This document shows positions 1 through 9,293 of a stretch of DNA of 64,000 nucleotides, piece after piece; the first letter of the stretch is position 1, and each line of letters begins with the position of its first letter. The notes under the pieces were generated by a model. The model was not told where the DNA came from, did not search any database, and worked only from the letters and a program-made list of their open reading frames with translations. This stretch comes from an uncultured Paraglaciecola sp. GTDB lineage: Bacteria > Pseudomonadota > Gammaproteobacteria > Enterobacterales > Alteromonadaceae. The DNA is taken from the NCBI GenBank assembly GCA_947498355.1, contig CANMKA010000020.1, positions 1 through 64,000 of the forward strand, written 5' to 3'. The position numbers were made by a program, and so were the translations under genes.

Positions 1-71
1 TATCTTCCCCTTAGTCGGGGTGATTCAGGTTTCTTTCAACCTGACGGGTTTGCCAGCTTCGCTGGGCAAAC
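1..71. repeat. Three consecutive short inverted repeats
   Basis: Three hairpin-forming stretches follow each other. They are CCCC/GGGG at 7-20; a 7-bp stem at 25-44 (TCAGGTT/AACCTGA, 6-base loop); and a stem at 48-71 (GTTTGCC-AGC, loop TTC, GCT-GGGCAAAC, one bulged G). No long T tract follows any of them. They lie just beyond the cold-shock terminator and may be the tail of an RNA or a repeat that begins outside the window. The function is unknown. Confidence 0.4.
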
Positions 72-108
72 AAAAAAAGAGCAAGCCCCAGAAGGACTTG
101 CTCTTTTT
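72..108 (-). terminator. Rho-independent terminator of the cold-shock gene
   Basis: The perfect 12-bp stem AAAAAGAGCAAG (74-85) / CTTGCTCTTTTT (97-108) has an 11-base loop. Read on the minus strand it ends in a run of T. It lies 19 bases past the stop codon of the cold-shock gene. The A/T-rich ends would let it work in both directions. Confidence 0.85.
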
Positions 109-126
109 GTGTTACCTATTTAAAAA

Positions 127-336
127 TTAAATAGCAACAATGTTCTCAGCTTGAGGGCCTTTTTGACCATCAGTAACAACGAACTGTACTTTTTGGCCTT
201 CCATCAAAGTTTTGAAGCCGTCACCAGAAATTGCACTGAAGTGTGCGAAAACGTCTGGGCCAGACTCTTGCTCGATAAAACCAAAACCTTTAGATTCGTT
301 GAACCATTTAACGGTTCCAGTAGTTGTATTAGACAT
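127..336 (-). CDS. cspA: Cold-shock domain protein (CspA family)
   Basis: This 69-residue protein is a single cold-shock (OB-fold) domain. The two RNA-binding motifs are intact: [12 protein letters not shown] (RNP1, about residues 10-21) and DVFAHFSAI (RNP2, about residues 28-36). Proteins of this family bind single-stranded RNA and DNA in the cytoplasm and melt secondary structure, either at low temperature or as general RNA chaperones. The length is normal for CspA/CspE. About 215 bases without a gene lie upstream, which fits the long 5' leader usual for cold-inducible csp genes, though no cold box was identified. Which csp paralogue this is cannot be told from the sequence alone. Confidence 0.95.
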   Translation of the reverse strand: MSNTTTGTVKWFNESKGFGFIEQESGPDVFAHFSAISGDGFKTLMEGQKVQFVVTDGQKGPQAENIVAI

Positions 337-553
337 AATAATATCCTGTATGTGTATAGTAAAATTGCCTTCGAGAGGCTTGAAGTGCTTAAAAATGTAG
401 AATTGAACTTAGATACTGCAGGACGAAATTACGAATAAATCAACGAAATGTAGGAAGTAAACAATGCACCTTTTCTAGCGGCATCTAGAATATGGCTTTA
501 CCACCTACTTGTCGAGGGTTATTTACAAATATTGGTAAATAACTGTCGTTAGT

Positions 554-1786
554 TCAGTGTTTACTGGCCAAATCATGGATAAATACCGCCCCTGCGTCTT
601 GGCCTTTCGCATCATGGTTTGGCGTAGCAATGGCGACAACATCATTTGATAATCCCACATTCCAACCAAACCTGTCTTCGGGCAAACTTTTATCAGCCAA
701 TACCTTAGAAGCATAGCGCCAGCCCTCAGAGGTCAGAGTATAAACGTATACTGCTCCAGTATTGGTGCCGTTCGCGTCGTGATTCATAGCACTAACAATG
801 GCGGTATTTGGGCTCAGAGCCACACCACGCCCAAACCTATCGTCTGCTTGACCATCGGGGGAGGTCAATTTTTGATGTTGTGTCCAAATTGAGCCCTTTC
901 GTACAAAAATATAAGCCGAACCCGCGTCTTTACCTAATGCTTGAGTATCATCGCGCCTCGCTGATATAAGTGCTGTGTTATTTGACAAGGCCACTCTGAC
1001 ACCAAAAATATCCGTTTTACCGCCGTCAGATGCCATTAATTTGGCTTGCTGTTTCCATTCGTTGCCCTCTAACACAAAGGCGTAAACGGCTCCTGCGTCT
1101 TCAGCTTTTTCGTCATGTAAATCAGCCCCAACCAGAATCGTATTCCCATCTGCAGCCACACTGATACCAAATAAGTCACCTGCTGCGCCGTCACTCGCAA
1201 TCAACTTAGTGTTAAAATGCCATGTATCCGCTTTTCGTTGGTATATATAAACCGCCCCAGAATCAACGCCTAACGAATCTTCACGGGGAGCGCCAATCAC
1301 AAGGTAATTATTTGTGAGCGCAATACTTTGACCAAAAACATCACCAGCTTTGGCATCGGGTGCAGTGATTATCTGGCCCTGCTGCCAGCGGTTTGATTCT
1401 CGATAAAAAGATACAACAGCACCCGAATCTTTACCTTTGTCATCCCGCCGCATTACCCCTAGCATGGCTTGGTCGCCTTTCAACGCAACCATACCGCCTA
1501 GGGTATCTTCGGGTAACGCAGGGGTTGCAACTAGCTTAGCTTGCTGCTGCCAAGCCCCATTAGTTAAGGTATAAACATAAGCTGCCCCAACATCTTTTTC
1601 TCCCTTAACATCGGCTTTGTAAGATCCCACCAGCAAAGTCGAATCATCAATAGCGGCACTGTATCCAAAGCCGTCGCCTGCCTTTTGGTCCTCAGCTAAG
1701 ATCCGCGTTTGCCCAGCCATACTCTCCCCAACAATTAAGGTGAGTATCGCTACTAATGTGTACTCAAAGCGGGAGCGCCGGTTCAT
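554..1786 (-). CDS. Exported FG-GAP repeat protein
   Basis: This 410-residue protein has an N-terminal signal peptide (basic MNRRSRF, hydrophobic core, MAG cleavage region). About seven repeats of roughly 50 residues follow. Each carries a D-x-FG-x-x-VAL type turn and a D-x-GAVYVY-like strand, as in integrin-type FG-GAP beta-propellers. It is probably periplasmic or extracellular; no catalytic residues are evident. The start was placed at 1786 because its ATG overlaps the stop of the upstream metallohydrolase gene as ATGA. A longer frame upstream would only read back through that gene. The coupling suggests the two exported proteins are made together, but their shared job is unknown. Confidence 0.8.
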   Translation of the reverse strand: MNRRSRFEYTLVAILTLIVGESMAGQTRILAEDQKAGDGFGYSAAIDDSTLLVGSYKADVKGEKDVGAAYVYTLTNGAWQQQAKLVATPALPEDTLGGMVALKGDQAMLGVMRRDDKGKDSGAVVSFYRESNRWQQGQIITAPDAKAGDVFGQSIALTNNYLVIGAPREDSLGVDSGAVYIYQRKADTWHFNTKLIASDGAAGDLFGISVAADGNTILVGADLHDEKAEDAGAVYAFVLEGNEWKQQAKLMASDGGKTDIFGVRVALSNNTALISARRDDTQALGKDAGSAYIFVRKGSIWTQHQKLTSPDGQADDRFGRGVALSPNTAIVSAMNHDANGTNTGAVYVYTLTSEGWRYASKVLADKSLPEDRFGWNVGLSNDVVAIATPNHDAKGQDAGAVFIHDLASKH

Positions 1787-2694
1787 TCTAGCTGACCAGT
1801 AATATCGTAGTAATGGGTCGTCACCATGCGCTCTGTGGTGATGAATGCCCAATTCCATTTTTCTGTGTAGTCCTTTAAAGGGTCTAAGGCCTGAATGGCG
1901 TCTAAAGACAAGCCTTCAGATACCATAGCCTTGATAACACTATGGGTGTCGCGCAGCATCTTTATACTGGCAGCTAAATCTTCTAAGGTCGCCATTGGGC
2001 CATGCCCTGAGATAATTTTTGTCTCTTGGTCAGCAACCTCAATGATTTTCTCCAAACCACTAATAAACCCAGTGACCGAGCCTCCATTATCAATATCGAT
2101 AAAGGGAAAACGTCGATTAAAAATCAGGTCGCCACCGTGTATGACGTTAGCTTGCTGGAACAACACAAACAAGTCGCTATTTGTATGGGCATTGGGCGTA
2201 TGAAACAGACTAATAGTTTGGCCATTCATGTTTACCGAGGTGTCTTGGGTAACGTCAACAGTCGGAAAATATTGGCTGCTATAAGAAGGCGCTGGCCTGC
2301 CTAATGCTTTAATGGCTTTTGGGTTTTCGAGATATTTTCGCACGTTTGGATGGGCCATAATAACCGCCCCACGCTTTTTAAAATAAGCATTACCGCCGAC
2401 GTGATCCCGGTGCAAATGAGTATTAAGGATTAAATTAACTTCACGGTTGCCTGATAGTTTTTTCTGGGTGTTATCAATCAATTCGGCTAGATGATCCATT
2501 TGGGTATCAACCATAAAAACGCCTTCTTCACCGGTTAACACTGCCACATTCCCTGAGCGGTCGGTTCTGAGTTGATAGATATTTTGTCCAAGATCTGTGA
2601 TCTTAATATCAAAACCTTTGTGCTGGTCGTGGTTATGGGCCACTGCAAGGCTACACCAACACGCCAGAGCAACTACCTGTATCAACTTTTGCAT
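1783..2694 (-). CDS. Exported metallo-beta-lactamase-fold hydrolase
   Basis: This 303-residue protein has a signal peptide (about residues 1-19) and an MBL fold. The zinc motif is complete: H93-x-H95-x-D97-H98 in NTHLHRDHVGG, followed by a GGDLIF strand and a later ISGHGPM segment that carries the third zinc ligand. It is a periplasmic hydrolase of the broad glyoxalase II/B3-like group; the substrate cannot be inferred. It is first in a two-gene unit with the FG-GAP protein, whose start overlaps its stop by four bases. The A/T-rich region at 2695-2818 separates it from the response regulator gene and probably holds its promoter. Confidence 0.85.
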   Translation of the reverse strand: MQKLIQVVALACWCSLAVAHNHDQHKGFDIKITDLGQNIYQLRTDRSGNVAVLTGEEGVFMVDTQMDHLAELIDNTQKKLSGNREVNLILNTHLHRDHVGGNAYFKKRGAVIMAHPNVRKYLENPKAIKALGRPAPSYSSQYFPTVDVTQDTSVNMNGQTISLFHTPNAHTNSDLFVLFQQANVIHGGDLIFNRRFPFIDIDNGGSVTGFISGLEKIIEVADQETKIISGHGPMATLEDLAASIKMLRDTHSVIKAMVSEGLSLDAIQALDPLKDYTEKWNWAFITTERMVTTHYYDITGQLE

Positions 2695-2818
2695 TACCGT
2701 TCACCTCTTAGTGTTTAAGTCTATGGATACCTTATCAACTGAATATTGCGCTTATCAAGACGTATACGCAATGCTGTTTTTAGCCCCTCTTCGGTCTTTT
2801 ATCATGAGCCTAAACGAC

Positions 2819-3238
2819 TTAAACTACACAGGTCGACTCGTTGGTCCAAAAATCGACTGTCGAGCCCATTGCTTTAACCAAGTCTCCATAGGTATTAGGT
2901 TTTGACATATAGCTATTACATCCCAAGTCGTAGCAGTCCTTTATATCGATATCCAAATCAGAGGTGGTAAACATCACGACTGGCACATAAGACAAATAAT
3001 TGTCGCTTTTTAGGGCTGACAATACCTCTCTTCCATTCATTCTAGGCATATTCAGGTCAAGTAAAATAACCGACGGTCGCGTTGATTCGGTCTGCAGTTT
3101 GGCTAGTAAGTCATGTCCATCGTGCGCATGTTTAATAAAGTCCAATGGTACCCCGTTTTCTTCTAAGGCATCGGCAATGAGCTCTCTGTCATCCTCGTCG
3201 TCATCAGCTATGTAGATTATCTTTCTGTTATTTCTCAT
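2819..3238 (-). CDS. Single-domain response regulator (phytochrome partner)
   Basis: This 139-residue protein is a lone receiver domain. It has the acidic triad (about D12-D14), phospho-acceptor D61 in LLDLNMPRMNG, T91/T92, and K113 in the SKP motif. It has no output domain, so it must act by protein contact or as a phosphate relay. The gene lies 66 bases downstream of the bacteriophytochrome kinase on the same strand. That is the arrangement of the Cph1/Rcp1 and BphP/BphR pairs, so it is the likely phosphate acceptor of that kinase. The partnership is an inference from order. Confidence 0.88.
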   Translation of the reverse strand: MRNNRKIIYIADDDEDDRELIADALEENGVPLDFIKHAHDGHDLLAKLQTESTRPSVILLDLNMPRMNGREVLSALKSDNYLSYVPVVMFTTSDLDIDIKDCYDLGCNSYMSKPNTYGDLVKAMGSTVDFWTNESTCVV

Positions 3239-3304
3239 TGTATTTTTTTACCTATAAATTTTTGACAAAGCCAGTTGCTTTATACAGAAACTCATTATCG
3301 AACG

Positions 3305-5635
3305 CTAGTTAACTGGTGCCTTAAATGGCAGTTTGATGTAAAACTTGCTGCCCTGATTAAGCTCAGACACCAACCAAATATCGCCGCCATGATTTTGAAT
3401 CACTTTTTTACAGATAGTTAACCCCATACCTGTACCTGGATATTCGCTTTTAGCGTGTAAACGGGCAAATAAATCGAAAACTTTTTTAGCATACTGTTCT
3501 TCAATTCCTATACCGTTGTCAGCGATTTCTATCACCTTATACTCAGAGCTGGTTTCGAAAAGACGAATAACCACCGAAGGTATACGATTATCTGGCGTAA
3601 ACTTTAGCGCATTACTAATTAAATTTTGTACGACTCGCCTTAACTGCCCTGAGTCACCAAGCAACTGCCCGATAGGCTGCAGTTCCACGCTGGCTTTTCT
3701 GTCTTTGATTGAAACAGAAAGGTCACTTAATACTGTCCTAAACGCAACGTCAGCATCAAATAACTGCTTCTCCGGAGCTTGGTTACTTAAGCGTGAATAA
3801 TTAAGCGTATCTTTGATAAGACTTTGCATACGCGTTGCTGAAGCGCGCATTCGTTCTATGTAAAGAGCGTTTTTATCTGACACTGGGTCGATTGAATGCT
3901 GCAAACGGTCGCCAAACGTCTGTATTTTACGTAGCGGCTCTTGCAAGTCGTGAGAAGCGACAAATGCAAAACGTTCTAATTCTCTGTTTGATGCTTCTGA
4001 CTCTTTTAGGGCGATGCTCAAACTTTGCTGCACCTCTTCTTTTTGCTTTATCTCTTGAGTTAATGCATACGTTCTTTGATCGACCAGCTCTTCTAGTTGT
4101 TTGTTAAGTCGCTTAACGTTTTCTGTTTCGGCCACTAACTTGCTCAAAATTAACACGCGCAATCTACTAGCTGCATCAACCTCCTCTTCAGACCAAGGGG
4201 CACTCTTATCTTTAACTGTCTGTTTCCACAGGGCAAAAGAGGAACGGGGCATTAAACGGTGGGTGCCATCGTCCCAAAACTCTAATCTTTTTTCAGGTTT
4301 ACCCCCCCAGTTCTTAAGCTCAATAACTTCTTTCCTAAACCAAAGAATAAAATCGCTCTCAAAATCTGATGCAAAATTAATTGCAAGGACACCGCTAGCT
4401 TTGTCTCGCTCGGTAAAGCTCGGAACATCTTTGGACAGCTGAAAACTCGAGAAATAATCTTGGTCTTTTAAGTGATGCTCACAAATTATCTGATACAGGC
4501 TGTGTACCGCTTCTTGACTAGGTACTTCACCAAAAAATCTATACTTACCCTGAATTTTAGCGACAACCCCTGTTGCGCCAACAAGTTCGAGCAAATCCTT
4601 TCCATTTAATTCTAAATCAGATAATTGCAAGGCCTGAGTCAAATTTTGCGATAAAGCATTCAAAGAGGTAAAAGCAGAAGATTTTTGCTTAGCAGCTTGA
4701 GATTCAAGCTTGACTGAAACCAGTTGCGATAACATTACGCTGATGTATTGGGTAATGTCTCTAAGCTCAGAGGATATAAATTTTTCATCATAGTGATGAC
4801 AAGCAATTAACCCCCATAGCTTATTTTTTACGATAATACTGATGGTTAGAGTCGCAGTTACCCCCATATTTTTTAAATATTGAATATGGATAGGCGAGAC
4901 ACTTCGTAGCGAACATAAGGTCATATCTACGTGCGGAGTAGACGGAAAAATCGGCGAAACTGGCGCGTTGGCGTTAACCAATAAACGAACCGGAGTTTTC
5001 AAGTACATGTCTCGCGCTTGTTTCGGGATATCTGATTCGGGAAAGTGCTGCATAAAAAAGCTATTTAAATGCGATTCTTTGGCCTCAGCAATAACTTGGC
5101 CGTTATATTCGTGATCAAATTTGTAAAGCATTACCCGGTCAAACCCTGATAAAACCTTGACCTCGTTGACTGCGGTATCAAAGATAGATTGAAGATCTTC
5201 GATCCCCATAAGGCCAGCAAGGGCGCCCTTCATCACATTCAAAATAGAGGAATGCTGTTGGTTATAAGCAACGACAGCAGGCTCAAGAGCAATTAAAATC
5301 TGAGATTGATTACTGGTAACAACTGCATTTAGCTCATGACTAGAATGTTGTGCATTTACTAGCACGCTTTGAGGTTCGTAGTGGCTTCGAAATCCAGTCG
5401 CACACTCTTGCTCTAGATGGGCTGAAAAGTCTTGATTAATCCAATCGCTTAACTTGGTACCGACTACATCTTCGGCGGTTACCCCCAACAATCCACCGAT
5501 GTTTTCACTAACATGGCTGATGACAAGGGCGGAGGGCTCAACAACAAATAAGTATCCATGCGCTTGTATCGAGCCGGGTATATGAATTAATTCATCTTCA
5601 CAATTTTGAATGGTAATTTTTTTATCTGTCGTCAT
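3305..5635 (-). CDS. bphP: Bacteriophytochrome histidine kinase
   Basis: This 776-residue red/far-red sensor kinase is organised as PAS (about 15-110), GAF (about 145-310), PHY (about 320-500), a coiled-coil link (500-555), HisKA (555-615) and HATPase_c (660-772). C12 before the PAS domain is the position where bacteriophytochromes bind biliverdin. The GAF domain has the conserved SDIP (201-204) and the SPIH histidine (H250). H562 in FVASHDLQEPL is the phospho-acceptor, and N671/N675 and the GTGMGL box complete the ATP site. A clear Shine-Dalgarno (GGAGGG, 8 bases before ATG) supports the start. No heme oxygenase gene is adjacent, so biliverdin must come from elsewhere. The response regulator follows downstream. 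Confidence 0.95.
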   Translation of the reverse strand: MTTDKKITIQNCEDELIHIPGSIQAHGYLFVVEPSALVISHVSENIGGLLGVTAEDVVGTKLSDWINQDFSAHLEQECATGFRSHYEPQSVLVNAQHSSHELNAVVTSNQSQILIALEPAVVAYNQQHSSILNVMKGALAGLMGIEDLQSIFDTAVNEVKVLSGFDRVMLYKFDHEYNGQVIAEAKESHLNSFFMQHFPESDIPKQARDMYLKTPVRLLVNANAPVSPIFPSTPHVDMTLCSLRSVSPIHIQYLKNMGVTATLTISIIVKNKLWGLIACHHYDEKFISSELRDITQYISVMLSQLVSVKLESQAAKQKSSAFTSLNALSQNLTQALQLSDLELNGKDLLELVGATGVVAKIQGKYRFFGEVPSQEAVHSLYQIICEHHLKDQDYFSSFQLSKDVPSFTERDKASGVLAINFASDFESDFILWFRKEVIELKNWGGKPEKRLEFWDDGTHRLMPRSSFALWKQTVKDKSAPWSEEEVDAASRLRVLILSKLVAETENVKRLNKQLEELVDQRTYALTQEIKQKEEVQQSLSIALKESEASNRELERFAFVASHDLQEPLRKIQTFGDRLQHSIDPVSDKNALYIERMRASATRMQSLIKDTLNYSRLSNQAPEKQLFDADVAFRTVLSDLSVSIKDRKASVELQPIGQLLGDSGQLRRVVQNLISNALKFTPDNRIPSVVIRLFETSSEYKVIEIADNGIGIEEQYAKKVFDLFARLHAKSEYPGTGMGLTICKKVIQNHGGDIWLVSELNQGSKFYIKLPFKAPVN

Positions 5636-6344
5636 GTTTCATGCCCTCCAACAATACAATCAGCTTTTCGAGCGATTAGCCTGAGCCTGTCGCTACCTTG
5701 AAACCCGCCACTTAAAAAGTAATACCCAAAATAAGAAACAATCCTTTGTAGGCATAAAAACAATATTGGCAGTAAAGCAAAACAAGGATTTAGTGCTAAA
5801 CATTGGTTTAATAGAATCTGAGACATGCCTGATTCTGCGCATTTGTGCTGGGCCTCTGGCTTAACACGCAGCAACCAACCAAGGCTGATTGCTGTTTGGG
5901 GGGTGGGGATAAAAGACTGGGTTACACATGATTCGGAGTAAGTGTTCACACTCAGCTTTTCCTTTTTCAATTATGTTGACTACAGCGCCAATAATCCAAC
6001 AACACCTTTACTGGGCGAAAAATAGTTAGCCTTTCAGAAATTAGCGTAAAATCAGAATCTACGCACAAATCCAAAGTATGGTTCTAGAGTATCTTTGCTG
6101 ATACTGGCCACGAAAATGCTTTACGCTAAGAGACATTAAAACGATCTACAAAATAATCAAAAATTTATAATAATCAAACATCTAAAGCGAATTTAAAGAT
6201 TGGTTAAATTGCCATGAAAATTTTGGCTGTACAACGAATACCAACATGGCCAACGTAAGCGAAAAAATGATTAGGCTCCCCTCAATTGAGAGAAACAACT
6301 CTCTATTACGTTCTATTCGGCATAACCGATTTAGCCTGGCCTTG
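5636..6344. other. Non-coding stretch between phytochrome and hsp70-like genes
   Basis: No convincing gene is seen here. One open frame at 5632-5970 on the minus strand overlaps the phytochrome start, but it begins at TTG, is cysteine-rich and matches no family. The stretch probably holds the phytochrome promoter and the 3' region of the Hsp70-like gene. No clear terminator was found. Confidence 0.5.
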
Positions 6345-7856
6345 TTAACTATTTTTGGCCAGCTTAGCCGCTTGAATAGCTAACCCCTCACATACTGAGT
6401 TAAACGCGTCTCCTTCCATTACAGGTAAGTGAGATAACATAGTATCCTGAATCGCTTGTTTCACTATAGGCGACAAGCTCATGCCCCCGGTAATAAACAA
6501 CATCTCTGGAGGCTCGGTACTCTTATCTAAGCATTCAACAATTAACTTTTTAACTCGGCGCAACCAAGATTGCATGGAGCGATTAAGGTCATCTAAATCT
6601 ATGGTCACGTCAAAGTCGGCTTCGATATAATGCAAAGGTAAGGTGATTTCAGGTTTGGACGACAACAATTCTTTCGCGAGTCGCGATGAATTCACTAAGC
6701 GCGCCGATAGCTTTTCTTCTTGAACGGTTTGTAAACGTGATAAGGGCGCGGGCGATTTAACCATAGCCTTGGTTTGCGCAATATCTAAGCCATATTCATC
6801 TGAAAAAAAGTGATTTAACTTAGGAATATTGTCGACTGCGCACATGTCCGAAAAATACGTAGGGGGAACAGGCAAGCCATTGCTCATTTCTAGGCCTAGA
6901 CCCATGGTTGGCGCGATAGACTTAACGATTAGATTTTTGTCGCACTCCATGCCCCCCAAGCGCGTACCGGTAACGGCTAATACATCTTGCTGGCGGTCAA
7001 AGTTGGTTGTTTTATCAGGGGCAAGTTGAATACAACAAATGTCGGTTGTGCCACCACCAATATCCACCACTAAGGTATTAGTAAGCTTAGTCAGGGTTTG
7101 TTCAGCTTTGTATGCGGCTGCAATGGGTTCTTCTAAAAACTGCACCTGAGTAAACCCAGCTTTTTTAGCGGCTTGAGCCATAATATCTATGGCTTGGGTA
7201 TTACCTTCTTTACCTCGCGTACCGTGAAACTGCACGGGCCGACCTATCACAGCAGTATCGACTTTTTGCTTTAACTGTTGTTCGGCGGTTGTCCTAAAGT
7301 AGGCCAATTGTTTAGCTATCATGCCAACAAACGCTTGAGCTTGGCCTGCCACCAAGTTAGCCCCCAAAAAGTTTTTAGGTGAATAGATCAATCGGCCTTT
7401 TTCAGGGGTTTTCAAAAAGCGTTTAAACCCCTCTTCTCCAAAAGCAAACGAGCCGGTCTCGACCAGTTCTTGCAAAGATAGATCTTGAACTGTCATGTCC
7501 TTTAGGAGCAGTTGAATGGCTTTGCGCTGAAGTGCAGGTAAGTTATGAAACTCAGATCGTAATTCTGAAATACGCTCGCTAAAACGGTTTTGCTCACGGG
7601 GATCTTGCGCTTCGTAATAGTTGTCTTTGGCTTTTTCAATTTGATCGGTAAGTGCGCGCTTGATTTGCGCGACTTTGGCTTCAATCACCTCAGCTGGCGG
7701 CACAGGTAAATCATGTTCGTAATATATAAATACAGAAGAACGGATCTTATTTGAATTAGGGGTGGCGGGATCCAGCTTAATAAAGTGGTGGGTGTTGCCA
7801 TCAAAAAATACAACCTCAGAATTTGAGGTGCCATAATCTATGCCAATTGCTGCCAT
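6345..7856 (-). CDS. yegD: Hsp70-family chaperone-like ATPase (YegD type)
   Basis: This 503-residue protein has the actin/Hsp70 nucleotide-binding fold. The N-terminal phosphate-1 loop is GIDYGTSNSEV (about residues 5-15), the phosphate-2 motif is VDIGGGTTDI, and the adenosine motif is FITGGMSLSP near the C-terminus. It lacks the full DnaK substrate-binding and lid domains, as E. coli YegD does; an inserted charged segment at about 60-115 makes it somewhat longer. It is presumed cytoplasmic with an unknown client. It is transcribed alone, downstream of the ccdA/thioredoxin pair and separated from it by a terminator-like hairpin. Confidence 0.88.
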   Translation of the reverse strand: MAAIGIDYGTSNSEVVFFDGNTHHFIKLDPATPNSNKIRSSVFIYYEHDLPVPPAEVIEAKVAQIKRALTDQIEKAKDNYYEAQDPREQNRFSERISELRSEFHNLPALQRKAIQLLLKDMTVQDLSLQELVETGSFAFGEEGFKRFLKTPEKGRLIYSPKNFLGANLVAGQAQAFVGMIAKQLAYFRTTAEQQLKQKVDTAVIGRPVQFHGTRGKEGNTQAIDIMAQAAKKAGFTQVQFLEEPIAAAYKAEQTLTKLTNTLVVDIGGGTTDICCIQLAPDKTTNFDRQQDVLAVTGTRLGGMECDKNLIVKSIAPTMGLGLEMSNGLPVPPTYFSDMCAVDNIPKLNHFFSDEYGLDIAQTKAMVKSPAPLSRLQTVQEEKLSARLVNSSRLAKELLSSKPEITLPLHYIEADFDVTIDLDDLNRSMQSWLRRVKKLIVECLDKSTEPPEMLFITGGMSLSPIVKQAIQDTMLSHLPVMEGDAFNSVCEGLAIQAAKLAKNS

Positions 7857-7900
7857 TGCTATCTAACAATCTGAAAAAAGTAGGCGCAAGAGTGTAAAGT

Positions 7901-7942
7901 AAAACGGCGAAAGCTTCATTAATTTGTTTCTCGCCGTTTTAG
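7901..7942 (-). terminator. Terminator-like hairpin after the ccdA-like gene
   Basis: The 10-bp perfect arms AAAACGGCGA (7901-7910) and TCGCCGTTTT (7931-7940) enclose a 20-base loop. On the minus strand the stem ends in TTTT. It lies about 100 bases past the ccdA-like stop and 45 bases before the YegD-like start. Confidence 0.65.
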
Positions 7943-8039
7943 TTTTGCAGCCACCTCCCCCTCCTCTCTCTCCCCCAAAACAGCAGAAGAGCTAGCCTTT
8001 ACAAAGTTTGAAACCAAGGCGTGCCCGAGAATATTGTAG

Positions 8040-8747
8040 TTAAAATCTGGTGGTTAAATCGTTTAACCAATCGGGCGTAATGCTCAGTAAGAATATTTCA
8101 ACTTGCTTGTCGGCCCCAGTTAACACCAAAACAGCAATTAAAATTAGCATATACCCTAGGATCTTTTTAGCTTTAACAGACCTAGTGCGTAAAGCATCAC
8201 GATTACTAAAACGACTAGAAAACAGCCCAATCAACAAAAGTGGTATACCCGCACCAATGCCAAATATGAGCATAGTCACAAAGGCTGATAAAAAGCCATC
8301 GCCACTCACAGCTAAACCAATTGCGCTTCCCAAAGTTGGGCCAACACATGGCACCCAAACCACGCCAAGCAATATGCCCAGCAAAAACTGCCCTTTTGCG
8401 CCATTAGCTTCGAAGGTGGCAATTTTGTTATTGCCCTTATCGGTAAAACGCGAGGTAATTTCGACAAATTTTTGATTCCACTTGTCTATCACCATGACTA
8501 AACCAAAGAACAGAACCATAGCCGCGCCGACATTTTTAATTAGGTCTGTGTCAAAGCCCCAAAGCATGGCCGCATAACTTATGAAGGTGCCCATAATCGC
8601 AAAAGACAAAGACAGCCCCATAACCAAGGCAATTAAACCTTTTACCTTACTTTGCAGGGCACTCGAGACAATAATTGGCAGAATGGGCAGTACACATGGC
8701 GAAAGGGTGCTTAGCACCCCAGCCAGTAGAGCAAAAATAAAGGTCAT
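8040..8747 (-). CDS. CcdA/DsbD-type transmembrane electron transporter
   Basis: This 235-residue inner-membrane protein has six predicted hydrophobic helices and the DsbD-gamma/CcdA signature. C18 sits in TLSPCVLPILP and C134 in WVPCVGPTLGS, the two cysteines that pass electrons across the membrane. In this family electrons from cytoplasmic thioredoxin are delivered to a periplasmic thioredoxin-like partner. The partner is very probably the thioredoxin encoded directly upstream; the two genes abut with no spacer. Together they look like a split DsbD without the alpha domain. Candidate uses are cytochrome c maturation or repair of periplasmic disulfides. Confidence 0.9.
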   Translation of the reverse strand: MTFIFALLAGVLSTLSPCVLPILPIIVSSALQSKVKGLIALVMGLSLSFAIMGTFISYAAMLWGFDTDLIKNVGAAMVLFFGLVMVIDKWNQKFVEITSRFTDKGNNKIATFEANGAKGQFLLGILLGVVWVPCVGPTLGSAIGLAVSGDGFLSAFVTMLIFGIGAGIPLLLIGLFSSRFSNRDALRTRSVKAKKILGYMLILIAVLVLTGADKQVEIFLLSITPDWLNDLTTRF

Positions 8748-9122
8748 TTATTGGGTTTTATCGATCAGTGCGGCAATTTTCTTTTGATTAGTTTCGGCTA
8801 TTAAACGCCCGACCTCAGCGCCGTCTTTGTAGGCCACTAACGTGCTTTGTCTTGGTGCTTTAAATTTACGCACTATGTCTTTTTGTTCATCAAAACTCAC
8901 TTTAAGTATGGTTAGGTCTGACGACTGGTTAGCCGCAACATACTTAGCAATAACCTTACCTTGCTTCTTACATGTGCCACACCAAGGCGCGAAAATATCA
9001 ATCAAAACCGGCTTCCCGTCAGCCATTAACTGGTCAAAAACGGCATCTGTATAGTCTTGTTGCGTGATGGCATTTGCCATGCCCGAAATTAAAACCATTG
9101 CTGCAAATAAAAACTTTTTCAT
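8748..9122 (-). CDS. Exported thioredoxin-fold protein
   Basis: This 124-residue protein has a signal peptide (about residues 1-18, MANA cleavage site) and a thioredoxin fold. The active site is C48-G-T-C51 in FAPWCGTCKKQG. The conserved cis-proline region appears as APRQSTLV. It is probably periplasmic and kept reduced by the CcdA-like transporter encoded immediately downstream, with the stop directly abutting the next ATG. The pair resembles DsbD-gamma domains and Scs-type reductants. The final substrate cannot be told. Confidence 0.9.
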   Translation of the reverse strand: MKKFLFAAMVLISGMANAITQQDYTDAVFDQLMADGKPVLIDIFAPWCGTCKKQGKVIAKYVAANQSSDLTILKVSFDEQKDIVRKFKAPRQSTLVAYKDGAEVGRLIAETNQKKIAALIDKTQ

Positions 9123-9214
9123 GATTTTCTCACTTGGGATAGTTAAAGGTTAGAAAGACGTACCGCATAACACGACCTGACAATGTAAAATAAAATTTCA
9201 AAAAACCACGACAA

Positions 9215-9238
9215 AAGGCCGCTTAAGCGACCTTACTA
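9215..9238 (-). terminator. Hairpin terminator after the serine-rich propeller gene
   Basis: The 8-bp stem AAGGCCGC (9215-9222) / GCGACCTT (9227-9234), with one G-T pair, encloses the loop TTAA. On the minus strand it runs into TTTT and lies about 60 bases past the stop at 9294. Confidence 0.6.
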
Positions 9239-9293
9239 AAAATATAAGAGAGTATTAGGGCTTGGCTACCCTAATTAACGCCTAGGTTGACGA

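Noticed and set aside
5632..5970. 112-codon open frame overlapping the phytochrome start as ATGA
   Set aside because: It starts at TTG without a clear ribosome site, is cysteine-rich and odd in composition, and matches no family including heme oxygenase. The overlap is probably chance.
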